Positions 36,018 through 48,039 of a stretch of DNA of 64,000 nt are shown here, piece after piece (positions within the stretch are counted from its first letter, which is position 1; each line of letters starts with the position of its first letter). The stretch spans positions 138,913,192-138,977,191 of the forward strand of contig JBAIZL010000001.1 in the NCBI GenBank assembly GCA_036971475.1, in the 5' to 3' direction. Under the pieces are notes generated by a model that did no database searches, was not told the origin of the DNA, and saw only the letters and a list, made by a program, of their open reading frames with translations. The stretch is from Prosapia bicincta (Eukaryota; Arthropoda; Insecta; Hemiptera; Cercopidae). The translations under genes were made by a program, and so were the position numbers.

Positions 36018-36721
36018 CTGCAACCAACAACAAACCTTTTACCTTCACCATCAAATTTAGAGATAAATAAATTACTTATATTTATGTATTATGCATAATC
36101 CAACACCGACTTCTGATAATATTATGTTATAATCTAGGCTGTTATGGAAGGTTATGTTAGATTTAAAGGATAAACTATTAATTTGCTTTGAAGTAATTGA
36201 AAACGTGCAAAATATTTTGTGAAATAATAAAGTTAAACTGTAAATGAACTAACATCATTGTTATAGGCACACACTTTTGTAAGCCTAAATTAGTACTTTT
36301 AATTTACCTTGCAAGCGACTATTCTCTAAGGAAGGTTACATTTTAAATGACAGAAGATCTCGTATAAGTCTTGATAAGGTAAGAAAAATCCTTTTTGTTA
36401 ATACAAACATCCAATATTGAAAATTAACTGTATTTTGTAATTAAATCCTATGTTGTAGATAAACTGTTATTTTGTAGTTTCATGTAAGATTATATAATTT
36501 ATTACTACAGTGTAGGCTTATGTGTTGCAGTAGCTTCCTAATAATAATGTCACCGCTCCTGTCTTTCGTCACCAGTGTGGTATGCCTGCTTGATATTTGC
36601 ACATCTATCTCAGTAGCCCTTGTCACTGGTACTAAAGTCACCGGTAATAGTCTCTGATGCAAGCCTGGCGTTGTCACTAAAATCACCGATTCGTTAAAGT
36701 CACTGGATCGACCATCCCTAG

Positions 36722-37234
36722 TATGTATGTATGTCAGTACGTGAGAATCCGAAAATCTTACAGTAAGCACTATACTGGAACAGTTTCCAGTATATCTAGC
36801 TTTTGGCACGATATGAGTCCTCCAGCCGGAGCCTACTGTACTCAGGCCCAGTAGAACCTTCCGTACGACCGCTATAATATACCTTCTGATTAGTTTGGTC
36901 CAGGTAGTTCAGACCGCCCTTTGTCCACTGGAGAAGCTTTTGAGTAAGTTTCCATCAGTATGCACCCTTGTAGAACTACAAACATGACTAATATAACTTT
37001 CTTTGTTGCACCACTTCTCCTTATTAGTATAAGAATAGTTTTCATCAATATATTTACCAGTTGATATCTTCGTGTATCTGCCTATGGCTGTGACCCTAGT
37101 AGTCTTATTGACCCTAGTTTGTAATTTTATTGAAACACAGATTACCTGTTGGAGGAGTATTGGCAGTGGTTCTTAAGCTCCTTTTATCATTAAGAACAGC
37201 CTTACAGAGATTTTAGTTTGAATAGTTTTGAAGT
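36722..37234. other. Unique sequence with a dispersed-repeat fragment
   Basis: About 36868-36915 (TAGTTTGGTCCAGGTAGTTC) belongs to the dispersed family also seen at 6780-7110 and 43210-43620. Nothing else is recognised. Confidence 0.45.
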
Positions 37235-37329
37235 GTATAAATGGCGGATCTAACCTAACCTTACAAGCTTGCAAGGTGTTGTATTGCGCACGGCCTTGCA
37301 AAATCACAATGTCAGATCTGCCTTTATAC
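37235..37329 (+). other. Imperfect ~95-nt hairpin
   Basis: The arms GTATAAATGGCGGATCT (37235-37251) and AGATCTGCCTTTATAC (37314-37329) pair almost fully. A second inner pair, CTTGCAAGG and CCTTGCAA, extends the fold. The size is in the range of a microRNA precursor, but the outer arms are separated from the inner stem by unpaired stretches, so it could equally be a tiny inverted-repeat element. Confidence 0.4.
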
Positions 37330-38029
37330 GTTTTAGAGCTAATCCAAGGTCATTGTTGGTCTAATTGCTCTTGCTTGCAAGAAGGAAAGGTTTCCATCGT
37401 CCTCAGAAATGCCAATATACATCTTTTCCTCTTCTGCAATTGTCCCACGATTGGACGAATAAAATCAATCAAAGTGGCAATAAATTACAACAATAAATCA
37501 GCAATTGCTAGGTAGTGACGTGATGTGTGAGCGCTCAGCTGTTCACATAAATGAACTCGCCTTGACTCGCCCGGGTGTTCCCATTGCTCGCAATTAAAGC
37601 CTTAATTCGTGTTGAAAACAAATTGACGGCTTTGTCAATTCGGTTCTGTATAAGAGACTAGCTTGATGGAACATAGGGTCATTATGTAACAAGCTATTAT
37701 GATTAAAATTGTCTCTTGTACATTTTGAAATTTTACTTTAGATTAACAAATTCACATTGGAAGTATTTTCCTTCCTAATTATTTTTTGGAACCTCAGCCT
37801 CGTTCTGATTCCTCTGGGAACTGGGATTCACATTCTCATGACCGTTATAAAACTCTGTATACTAGGTTTTTAAAGTTTTTTTTTCAGGAAACGGCCAAGG
37901 AATAGGGCTGTTCATCACACAACCACGCTGTGTGACCATAAAAAATATTTTTCTTTGAATCGTAAATGTCATTTATTTGCATATTACACTATAGGTCGAG
38001 GTTAGATGCGCTGACCTGTTTTTCCTGTT
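37330..38029. other. Unique sequence, nothing recognised
   Basis: No gene or repeat array is identified. Confidence 0.45.
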
Positions 38030-39065
38030 TCATTTGACCTAAAGCTTTCCTCAGGGATTTATCAGATGATTTCCTTTTACTAGGTAGTAAAACGTTGTAG
38101 AGGCTCTTGATGGAGGTAGAAGCCAGTTCTATCTTTAATTTGATTTCACCTAAGGCATTCCTCAAAGATTAATCGGATGTTCTCTTTCTACTACCTATAG
38201 ACGATCTGGATGAAAGTAGAAGCCAGTTCTATCTTTAATTTGATTTAACCTACGGCATTCCTCAGAGATTCATCGGATGTTCTCTTTCTACGATTTACAG
38301 ACGGTCTGGATGAAAGTCGAAGCCAGTTCTATCTTTAATTTGATTTGACCTACGGCGTTCCGGAGAAATTGATCGGATGTTCTCTTTCTACTACCTATAG
38401 ACGATCTGGATGAAAGTAGAAGCCAGTTCTATCTTTAATTTGATTTAACCTACGGCATTCCTTAGAGATTCATCGGATGTTCTCTTTCTACGATTTATAG
38501 ACGGTCTGGATGAAAGTCGAAGCCAGTTCTATCTTTAATTTGATTTGACCTACGGCGTTCCTCAGAAATTGATCGGATGTTCTCTTTCTACTACCTATAG
38601 ACGATCTGGATGAAAGTAGAAGCCAGTTCTATCTTTAATTTGATTTAACCTACGGCGTTCCTCAGAAATTGATCGGATGTTCCATTTCTACTACCTATAG
38701 ACGATCTGGATGAAAGTAGACGCCAGTTGTATCTTTAATTTGATTTGACCTACGGCGTTCCTCAGAGATTCATCGGATGTTCTCTTTCTACGATTTACAG
38801 ACGGTCTGGATGATAGTCGAAGCCAGTTCTAACTTTAGTTTGATTTAAACTAAGGCTTCCCTTAGAAAATCCTCAGGCAGTTCTTGTTCGAGAACAGATT
38901 TCAATCGAGTCTTTACAGAGACATTTTATCTTTACGCCTATACATATGCTTTGCCTTCTTTGATTTGAACCAAAGATTTCCTTACAGATTGATCATATGT
39001 CTCTAATTCTAAGTCCCGTAGACGTTCTCCATGAAGAACGTAGCGGTTTAATGTTTAACTAGACG
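38030..39065 (+). repeat. 100-bp satellite with A/B alternation
   Basis: AGCCAGTTCTATCTTTAATT recurs near 38121, 38221, 38321, 38421, 38521, 38621, 38721 and 38821, exactly 100 bp apart in the core. Two unit types alternate: A has CTACCTATAGACGATCTGG, B has CGATTTACAGACGGTCTGG. The order is A, B, A, B, A, A, B, so the effective higher-order unit is 200 bp with one slip. Outer units at 38030-38160 and 38850-39065 are strongly diverged, the pattern expected when exchange homogenises the centre. Confidence 0.92.
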
Positions 39066-39092
39066 TTATGCTGCGCTGTCCATATCTTATTC

Positions 39093-39099
<7 letters not shown>

Positions 39100-39158
<59 letters not shown>
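39100..39158. repeat. (TA)n microsatellite
   Basis: About 58 bp of uninterrupted TA dinucleotides. Confidence 0.97.
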
Positions 39159-39160
<2 letters not shown>

Positions 39161-40163
39161 CATACCTTTTCGTTTTCACCTATCAAGTATTTTCGTACTA
39201 TTCGCGATGATTCATAATTCACAGAATGTCAGTATTATTACATGCGATTTAACTTGCAAAGTTGAGTAGTAGTATTAGAAATTGAATGACACATCTATTG
39301 CTGGTTAATAGGCTCAGGAATTCCGCGAGTCAAATGATCATTGCGCGTGTACGAGGATCCTGTCTCACCAAGGATTGGTGATTGTTTCGATAGTCCCACG
39401 TGTAAATGTAAGCCTACCACTACACTTGTAGGTAGAAAAACATAATATATATGAGTGTGGGTTATTTAATTTCCAAGGCATTCAGATCTGTTTAAGTGTA
39501 CGTCTCCCAATATTTCCTTGAAATCATGACGTTATTGATAAATACTAGATTAGACCTTATTGTCTTCTAGTTTCGATCCAATCATTCTCATATACTATAA
39601 CATGTATATAACAAATAGTCGATTCATTTGCTCTTATTTCTTTTCTATTCATCCGAAATCACATTTTCATAATTCATAAAAAATATATGATTTTAAAATC
39701 AGTATTGTTAGCCATTAAACTAGGTAGGATCCGTCGTCCAATCCTTTGCATATACTGTGGAAATATAATAGGCATGTTGAAGGTATGGCCGAGTTAGGAT
39801 CGCCCCTACAACCAGAATTGGTAGCAGAAACAGTTTTGCAATATACAGAGGGAATGTGATAAAACAAAGGTGCCAAGGTAGATATTTGTATTGAGAAATA
39901 GTACAAAATCTGACGCCGTATCTGCGGGAAGCACAATTTCATTTCACTGACAGCCATATTGAAGTAGAGTGACGTGCATCCGGTATCCGCATCTGGCAAC
40001 AATTCTAGCGACACAATGGCCAACTGCTCATGGGCGTTAGTGTGACCGCGCCTATACTTTCTGGGTTTGGACGAGGGTTTGACGCTTCTGTGCATCTGAC
40101 CGTGCTTTCCTGTATTTTGTAAGCTCGCTATGACCTTGAATAAATAGTCGCAATGGAAGCTAC
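39159..40163. other. Unique sequence with an unconvincing long open frame
   Basis: A 171-codon minus-strand frame covers 39715-40230. Its first ~23 codons come from the terminus of the neighbouring MITE, and the rest matches no family I know. GC is slightly raised at 39960-40160. I treat it as non-coding. Confidence 0.35.
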
Positions 40164-40498
40164 TGTCACCGGCGCACGAGAAGAGCTCTGGTGTAGAAAT
40201 CAGTCGCTCTCGGTTTTCAGTTCTGCGCATGCACTGTTGATGTATTCCTAACCTACAAACATAACCTAACCGTACGGTAGTTTTTAGTAGTTATATTTTA
40301 GTAAGTAATATAAGTATTTACAGATAGGTAAATGTACTAATTTCATTAAGAAAGGGTGCACAAAATACATTATATATGATCCCGTTCTTGCATTGTAATT
40401 TTCTATAAATTTGACGTTTTGTGTTAGAAATGTTTTTGCGAATGACTAAATCGTTTTGACCTGCCTTGTGTCAGCTTTCTTCTTGTGCGCCGGTGACA
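40164..40498 (-). mobile_element. MITE-like element, TGTCACCGGC termini (copy 2)
   Basis: A 335-bp element has ends TGTCACCGGCGCACGAGAAG and the inverse of TGTCACCGGCGCACAAGAAG. It is the reverse complement of 5761-6122, with shared internal blocks (CATAACCTAACCGTACGGT; GTTAGAAATGTTTTTG). No clear target duplication is seen. The GCGCATGC core here has lost the last bases of the palindrome that copy 1 retains. Confidence 0.78.
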
Positions 40499-43209
40499 AT
40501 ATTTAGCCGTAGATCCTTTGGAGTACTGACATTCCCGAGGGATTGTGAGGTGAGTCATACACATAGAGGAAAATGTTTGAAATTAAATTTCGTTTTATCC
40601 AATTCTAACCTTTAAAATTAGACAAAGTTGAAAAAGTGAGAGACTTAATTCTTAATTTATATCCGTATTGTAAAGAGTACACAACGAACATCAAATAAAT
40701 TACAATAAATGAGGACAGAGCCAGTGTTACAATAACACCAATGACAATAATTCCAGAGCCACAAAAATCTATCAAAAATAACTAACAAAAAAGCTACCAC
40801 AATTAAACCCCTAAAAGGGTTTTGGGCTAGTTTTATGTATTAACTAAAATAAAATTTATGAAAAGCGCCTAAATGGTTCGGTAATGGTGTATATACCTGT
40901 AACAAAATTCCAGTAACAGAGGACGAAATTCTTAAGGAACAGTGCTGTAGAACCAGTATTCTCTTTAAAATTTGCGAAAATAAAAAGTTAACGTTTGTTT
41001 TCAAGACATTGTTATTTCTTGCAAGTCTTTAACTAAATTTACTTAATAAATTCCACCCAGTACATGTACTTGAATTTTAATATTCATTGAGTAATATTTA
41101 AATTTGGAATTTACCGTATGCACTAAAACAAACAGTACTTAAACAGCTGTAAGATTTTATTTCATTTCATTTCATTTTATTTACATAGTATGATCTGCAG
41201 TAGTTAGCACCATGTCAGAAAAACTAACCTCAAATGAAATACGTCAACACGATTACGCGGCAACAATCAAAAGTCGGCACAGCTGATCGAGAAGGCAACT
41301 ACAGCTGATTTAGTTTCAGTACCTTTTTAGTTTAGTTTATATAACATTTAGATCATAAAGAGGTTTTGTTAATTTATTTTGTGTATCTCTAAGCCTTAGA
41401 ATGACCTAAAATGGCGTTTAAATGTTAATGTTTTTCTTTGGGGTATGAATTATCTCTCGGAATTTTAAAATAACAATTCTGTTAACTAAGAAAAGAGGTA
41501 ACAAATTAACATACGAAATTAACCTCAATTAGGTAAATTTAATGTTAATGGGTTAATTGGAAATTTAAAAATGCTATGTAAATTAGTATTAAGACTTACT
41601 TCCTGTATGATGTGTTCTCAATTAAAAAACTCCACATCCACGTAATTCTTGTTAAATTACTGACAATGGAATGAGACGTCATGAATGCCGCAGTTCGTGT
41701 GAGCTGGGCTCCACCTGCGCGCTGGAAGCCACACAAGAATTAAAAAAACACAAATAATGCTTTAAAAAAAAGGGAAGCATTAGATCCCAGGGGTTAGATC
41801 CCAGGGTTCCTGCATGATCTAACGCGGGATTGTTTCCTGGCAGGGTTTCTTTGTTGCCAGGTTTTATCATCCTGCTCTTATCGTATAGTTCATTTCACTA
41901 TCTCCTGATTTTCCATGGAAATAGCTTATCACAGTACGATCTATCATCTGAAAGGATTCATTTTTCAGGCTACCGCAATATCAGTTTAGTAGTTTCTCGC
42001 CAATCTCCAGTTCTTTTTCATTATTTTCCATTTCTCATACACTTGTAGGATAACATCAACTTTTAATAAAATTTAACCCTATCTTTCAACACAAAGTTTT
42101 AAATACTTCTATTTTTCTTCTTGGTAAATTATACAACCGAAAGGTAAACTTGATTAAAAATGAGAGGAAATTTGCGGCGAACATTTGTTGGTATTTGCGG
42201 ATGGCCTATAACCTTTAAGCTCTAAGCTATTTACGACTGAATCACTACTGTTATTGTATAGGTAATGATGGAGGTAGTAATGCAGCCTTGCTTAAGGCCA
42301 AAGTAAACTCTTCCTTGTTTGTTTACATTCGTTAAGCTCTGCCAAAATTCAAGGTCGGCCGTTTAATAGCGACGGAAAAACAACAAGTATTTCAGGTCCA
42401 ATTGTTGGCGCTGGTAACACGATATCCTAAAGCCACAACCTCTCTATTACTTGTAAGGTTACCCCAGACCACTTGATCATCACAACCGCATACAGTGTTT
42501 TTTCTAGCTGCCATGCTTAATAATAATACAATTTCGTCAGGAATGAATAAAAAAAATTTTAATACAATTCTAATATACAAACAAATGTATATTTTTGTGT
42601 TTTAAGACGAAATGTATTGATAAAACAACCACTATCCCTGAGAAGTTTTTAAACAGGACTAAGGTGGAAATATAAAACTGCTATGGTCAGGGACAAGGTC
42701 AAGGTTGCTCATGGATCTCAGAGTCCATATAGTACGCACGTGGAGGTGTCTACCCTTACACTTCCGTATAGGAAGAGGAACAAGAGGAGCGTCTACACAA
42801 CCCGTACATAGCTGATGCCTGTAGCACATTTACAAACGTATCCTTCTCCACCAATTAGGCCAATTAAAGAATTACAACATTTTCTTGTATTGATTGAAAT
42901 AAAGCTTTAAGTGTTGCACGCACTTTCACCCGAGCTTTTATCTGTCATTTGTTTGCAAAGTAACGTGTGAACCATTTCATTCAGATCAGCTGATCGTGTG
43001 GAATCAATTCTTTTAAAATCCCATAAATAAGAGTACTTTTCAGCAGTGTCTTACGCGAAAACGTGTAAGAAGAAAGGAAGATGTAAAAAAAGATGTCTGG
43101 TGACAAGGAGTGTAAGTCTTTTGACTCCTCTTCTTGTCAAAGAACACGAAGACAGATCATCCTTGTAGAAGTATCTTTAGTCTAGCATATGAAACCTCTA
43201 CCCACATGA
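40499..43209. other. Gene-free AT-rich stretch
   Basis: No gene is recognised. TTTCATTTCATTTCATTTTA forms a short pentamer run near 41160. A phrase GATCCCAGGGGTTAGATCCC (41785-41804) is a local duplication. A 62-codon minus-strand frame at 42392-42580 ends in a moderately protein-like stretch (CGCDDQVVWGNLTSNRE) but belongs to no family I know. Confidence 0.35.
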
Positions 43210-43620
43210 ATCCAACTTCAAATTCGTGGCAATCACCCAGGTGATTAGTGTCAGGCTTGAGAAAGGAAACTTGGTGCCACTACCCGTGGTACCAGTCTAC
43301 AAGAGTCTTATGACCTTGCTATAACGCCTAAACTGGTCGCCCCTGGGACGAGACGAACGCCGGTCAGGCACAGCGACTCTGCAACTTATCCAAAGTTACT
43401 GGGGCAATCCTCCAAACGGGTAGGTTTCAGTACTTTAATACCCAGTCTAGTTAGTTCGGTCCAAGTAGTCCAGTCGGACCTTTATCCCCTCTCAGTTGGC
43501 ACTATCCTATTACCCGCACCCTCAGACTCAGGACTAGGTCCTAAACAACCCTCCCATTAGACCTCGAGAACTACCTTACTGAACAGTCTAAAACTTGTTG
43601 AAATGGAAGATAAAATCTTG
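43210..43620 (+). repeat. Dispersed repeat, copy 3
   Basis: This is the longest copy of the family also at 6780-7110 (inverse) and about 36868-36915. Shared blocks are CCCGTGGTACCAGTCTAC, CCCTGGGACGAGACGAACG, and TAGTTAGTTCGGTCCAAGTA with CCAGTCGGACC. It is GC-richer than its flanks. No coding frame, tRNA-type promoter or poly-A tail is seen. Confidence 0.55.
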
Positions 43621-46255
43621 TGAACGAACCGAGCCTGTTAGTAGACCAAACCGAATGTAGTTAGGTGACCGTTATGCAGATCTTTTCTAAATACAGACTC
43701 GAAGTACTTCCGTAAACCTGTGCAGAAACTGAAATGAACGCCGTTTCAGTACCCCAACACCTGTGCAAAGCTGTGCCTAATAGCAGGCGTGTTTTGGCAG
43801 GATGTTGACATTGGCTAGACATGCAAGGTGCTCGTTATACTTAGAACAATGTTTCAAACACAACGGCGCCGGTAGTGGGACACTGGCGCGCGTCCAAATT
43901 TGGTCGTCACCGAGAACTAGGCAGGGTTACGTAGGAGGGTAATCACGTCAATGTAGGGTTAAACATTGAGCTGCCAATGTAGAACCTAGTGTAATTGAAA
44001 ATTTTACCTTGCACTTTATGAAATGTATAGTTTGTTCTCATGACGATGCTAAGATGAAAAAATAAACGATTGAAATTAACTATGCTTCCAAAGAGAATAA
44101 CAAAACCTAAGAAGAAACGAGATTGGACCACTGTGTAAATACTTTTCAAATCACAATAAACCGATAACTTCTATACGTTTACTTCGTCCGTTTTTTTAAA
44201 AGGTCGAATACTACCAGTTATTTTCCTACAGGTTAAAGGATAATCAAGGATATTTGGCACCTCCTCAATACCGGGTTCCTAAGTTGTAAATATGTTACCT
44301 ATCTCATGACCAAGAAGACTCTAGCCACGTTCATAGTTACAAGGAGACGTAGGGGGTCGAGCACGTAAGGAACCTTTATATCCTTGTTTGAACTTGAAAC
44401 CTTTATTTGCGTCTTGTTTTTTCTCCCTATAACGATATGCAACGTGCAAACTTTCTAGGAAAATCCTTGTTTGAACTCTTACTCTTATTTTCCCTCACCC
44501 ACTTCCTCCTTACAAAGTCATTTGAAGTGCAAAGCTTTGATAAGTCGAAAACAAGTAAATAGGCTGATACTTGTCCCTTTCTTCAAGTCAGGACTTTTAT
44601 TTACCCCGAGATATCTTTCTCCTCGGGAGTAGAGGAACTTACAGGATAAGCCCTTAGAAACATATCAGAGAACACCAAAACACCCCAGACTCACAATAAC
44701 ACAATACACCTGGGCAACAATCTTGTCCGTGACTCACAACATTGAACAATGCACTGCTCTAGAGCGAAAAGCATCTCCTGACACCTTCAGTAAGTAGTGT
44801 TTTTTTGCCAAGTAGTATTGATAAGTATATTTCAACACTATACCTGCATCCTTTTTACCAAGCAAGCCCGCATTAGTGGACAAACGTTAATCATGGCTTA
44901 AGTGCGTAGTGTTGCGAAACCTATATCTGCAACATTGCTACTATAAGGAAATGTTTAAACACTCTCAGATTTCAAAAATAATGGCGTAAAATCGTGCAAA
45001 TCGCCTGATGATACAGTACGCGTATGTATGACACGTCATAAGATCTGCAAGGCATATATAGGCAAACATACAGCTGAAGTAGATTTGGCCCTTTTGCATA
45101 TTATTAACCTACTGGCACAAATATAAGGTAAGCTGGCTGGCAGCCGGGCAGAAAATCAATCTAGACCCATTACTCCACAATTACGCAGCATGCTGTTAAG
45201 TAACTGTTAGGAATACTTGTTGACATATCCTCTGAATAGAAATAGTTTAGACGCAGAAACTAATGCGTTGGCTGTTTGTTATATAAGAAAACAGGTTGTC
45301 CTTAAAGGAGCGTCGAAGTTGTAAACCTTAGTACACGTACAGCCAAGGTTACATCTTGCGTGTAGGTAAAGCTTTTATTAACTAGTTCTATAGTATTTCT
45401 GGTTATAATAACATTCTAGAAAAATAGTATTACAATCACGGAGACTAATCAACCACTATAACAAACTTACGTATTAAACAAACCCACAGTATTATAAGAT
45501 GGTTTAAAAAACTTATGGTGGTAAGTAGGTCTTTTGTATTATAAAACCCCCTCCTTGTAATACAAGTAGGGTTATCCTAATCAGCTGCTAAAACCTCGGT
45601 ACGAACTTTGTGGTTTTACCGGATTAATACCAGGGGGGCTCTATTTCTATTGCGAATTCGTCTCTACTTTCTCTTTTATTCTTAAACACAATACAAAACA
45701 TTAACAGCATATAAACGAACAAAAATATTCTCTTTAGAACGTAAATCAGGGAAGTTAACAAAGAATTTCTCGATTAAAGCGAAATACACAGCAAAAATTC
45801 TTGCCACCTAGCATCTAGTTACTCCAATAGCAGAGTCCAAATAAGGTTGATTAAGAATTAGCAAATAGTACTAGGTTAAGCCTAAGATTAAGTGAAAAGA
45901 GCCTATTTACAGTTACTATGGCTTTGAGTGATATGAAGGTGGAGGGTTTTTAGCAAGTAACAGCTCGGTCCAGTAGCACCGTTCAGAATACCAAAATGTA
46001 TCCTATGACCCCGTCGTAAATAGAGAAATATAAAGTTCCTAGATTTGAAATACCTTTTTAATTTTTAAAGCATAACGAAATGTCACTCTGACTATATGAA
46101 TATCGGTTTTACTCCACTCGGTCTTACTTTTAGGTCTTGTTAATTCTAAAGCGTTTAAAAAGTTACCTTAAATAACTTAATGTTGTTACTTTGTAGAAAG
46201 TTTTAAGAATTTGTTCGGTGCCATTAGAATATAGAATAACGGCATCCACTAAAAC
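43621..46255. other. Gene-free stretch, nothing recognised
   Basis: No array, transposon end or protein-like frame is identified. Confidence 0.4.
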
Positions 46256-46311
46256 TGTAGTGTTCTTTACAGTACTGAGAAAACTTCTTCCGGTGAACTG
46301 AGACAGAACTT
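46256..46311 (+). repeat. Left inverted flank of the 147-bp satellite
   Basis: TGTAGTGTTCTTTACAGTAC followed by CCGGTGAACTGAGA is the inverse of 47995-48039, with roughly 85% identity by eye over ~47 bp. It lies about 200 bp outside the satellite. Confidence 0.7.
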
Positions 46312-46506
46312 CCTGTATGATAACCAATTACTGTCAACGTTATACGTTGATAAATCACAGAAAACTTTAGAGCGGATCTATTAAACTGGAACGCTGTGTG
46401 AGTCTAAGTAGTCTACGCCTTCTTGAAATAGAAGCTTTTGTATACAAGGCCGGTTAGTGAGAATTCATCCGGAATCCATCCACACTACCCCTAAGAACTC
46501 GACAAC

Positions 46507-47540
46507 TAGTGTGACCAGAGTCATCTACAGCACATACTATGAGTTGTTGGTCTATCTCGTGGTTCCCGTCTCCAGACCGTCTCGTATCTCTAAGACCGAA
46601 GATATTATGCACCAAACCTGTCACATGTCCGCCCTCGGCCGAGTGTTTCAACTAGTGTGACCAGAGTCATCTGCAGCACATACTATGAGTTGTTGGTACT
46701 ATCTCGTGGTTCCCGTCTCCAGACCGTCTCGTATCTCTAAGACCGAAGATATTATGCACCAAACCTGTCACATGTCCGCCCTCGACCGAGTGTTCCAACT
46801 AGTGTGACCAGAGTCATCTGCAGCACATACTATGAGTTGTTGGTACTATCTCGTGGTTCCCGTCTCCAGACCGTCTCGTATCTCTAAGACCGAAGATATT
46901 ATGCACCAAACCTGTCACATGTCCGCCATCGGCCGAGTGTTCCAACTAGTGTGACCAGAGTCATCTGCAGCACATACTATGGGTTGGTGGTACTACCTCG
47001 TGGTTCCCGTCTCCAGACCGTCTCGTATCTCTAAGACCGAAGATATTATGCACCAAACCTGTCACATGTCCGCCCTCGACCGAGTGTTCCAACTAGTGTG
47101 ACCAGAGTCATCTACAGCACATACTATGAGTTGTTGGTACTATCTCGTGGTTCCCGTCTCCAGACCGTCTCGTATCTCTAAGACCGAAGATATTATGCAC
47201 CAAACCTGTCACATGTCCGCCCTCGACCGAGTGTTCCAACTAGTGTGACCAGAGTCATCTACAGCACATACTATGAGTTGTTGGTACTATCTCGTGATTC
47301 CCGTCTCCAGACCGTCTCGTATCTCTAAGACCGAAGATATTATGCACCAAACCTGTCACATGTCCGCCATCGGCCGAGTGTTCCATCTAGTATGACCAGA
47401 GTCATCTACAGCACATACTATGAGTTGTTGGTACTATCTCGTGGTTCCCGTCTCCAGACCGTCTCGTATCTCTAAGACCGAAGATATTATGCACCAAACC
47501 TGTCACATGTCCGCCCTCGGCCGATTGTTCCAACTAGTGT
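46507..47540 (+). repeat. 147-bp satellite, 7 units
   Basis: TAGTGTGACCAGAGTCATCT starts at 46507, 46653, 46800, 46947, 47094, 47241 and 47388, and the array closes at 47535. Spacing is 147 bp (the first is 146). Units are nearly identical, with a shared switch between CCCTCGACC and CCATCGGCC variants. The length equals the DNA wrapped on a nucleosome core. The 65-67-codon frames on both strands in the first unit are by-products. Confidence 0.96.
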
Positions 47541-47994
47541 CTGTGCTTTCTACATCGCAAGATTCCCTTTCTGGATTATTCTGTCAAAGTGCCTGAGAAT
47601 TATTTTGAACCACTCCAGCGTAGCCTTACTTAAGGCCCAGACACCACATTTAGAATAGTTGAGATAGGTTTACAATAACAATTCCAAGCCCAGACTGACC
47701 ACCACCTTTGAGAACGAATAAATTTGGACAGCTGGCATAAATTAACAAGGTTTTTGTTATCAGCAATATCAAGTGTAGTTTAAAATTATTTAAATTTGAA
47801 ACTGATTATGTGGACAACCTTGGCAAAACTGGTTTTCGCCAAATGAGTATTGGGGAATCGACGACCCTCGCCTGTCCCAACTAACTTTGTTGAGACCTAC
47901 ATGTCCTACATCAACAAGCTGCGTATTGGTCGGCTAATGACGTCCACATGTACTTTCGCCTGTTCTCGTCACCCCGGAAGCTCTCAAGGAACTC

Positions 47995-48039
47995 TCTCAG
48001 TTCACCGGAAGTTCTTTTAGTACTGCAAAGAACACTACA
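47995..48039 (-). repeat. Right inverted flank of the 147-bp satellite
   Basis: This is the inverse of 46256-46311 (TCTCAGTTCACCGGAAGTTC, then GTACTGCAAAGAACACTACA). The pair brackets the array, so the whole 46256-48039 segment could be a foldback-like unit that captured or generated a satellite. Confidence 0.7.

Larger units (their letters stand above)
35264..36721. mobile_element. Decayed hAT-like element with subterminal CAGTGAC motifs
   Basis: The right end is the inverse of CTAGGGATGGTCGATCCAGT. The left end, CTATCTGGTCGTACCAGT, matches it with a few changes and a small gap. TAGGGATGG-type ends are typical of many hAT elements. CAGTGAC/GTCACTG and the related GTCACCG are unusually dense near both ends, as expected for subterminal transposase-binding motifs. 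Internally it has a 156-bp tandem array (35350-35735) and a BED zinc-finger frame (35868-36017). No catalytic region remains and no clear 8-bp duplication is seen. Confidence 0.6.

Noticed and set aside
36480..36809. 109-codon minus-strand frame
   Set aside because: It crosses the right end of the hAT-like element and is made of its subterminal repeats.
39715..40230. 171-codon minus-strand frame as a gene
   Set aside because: Its beginning lies in a MITE terminus and the rest has no recognised pattern.
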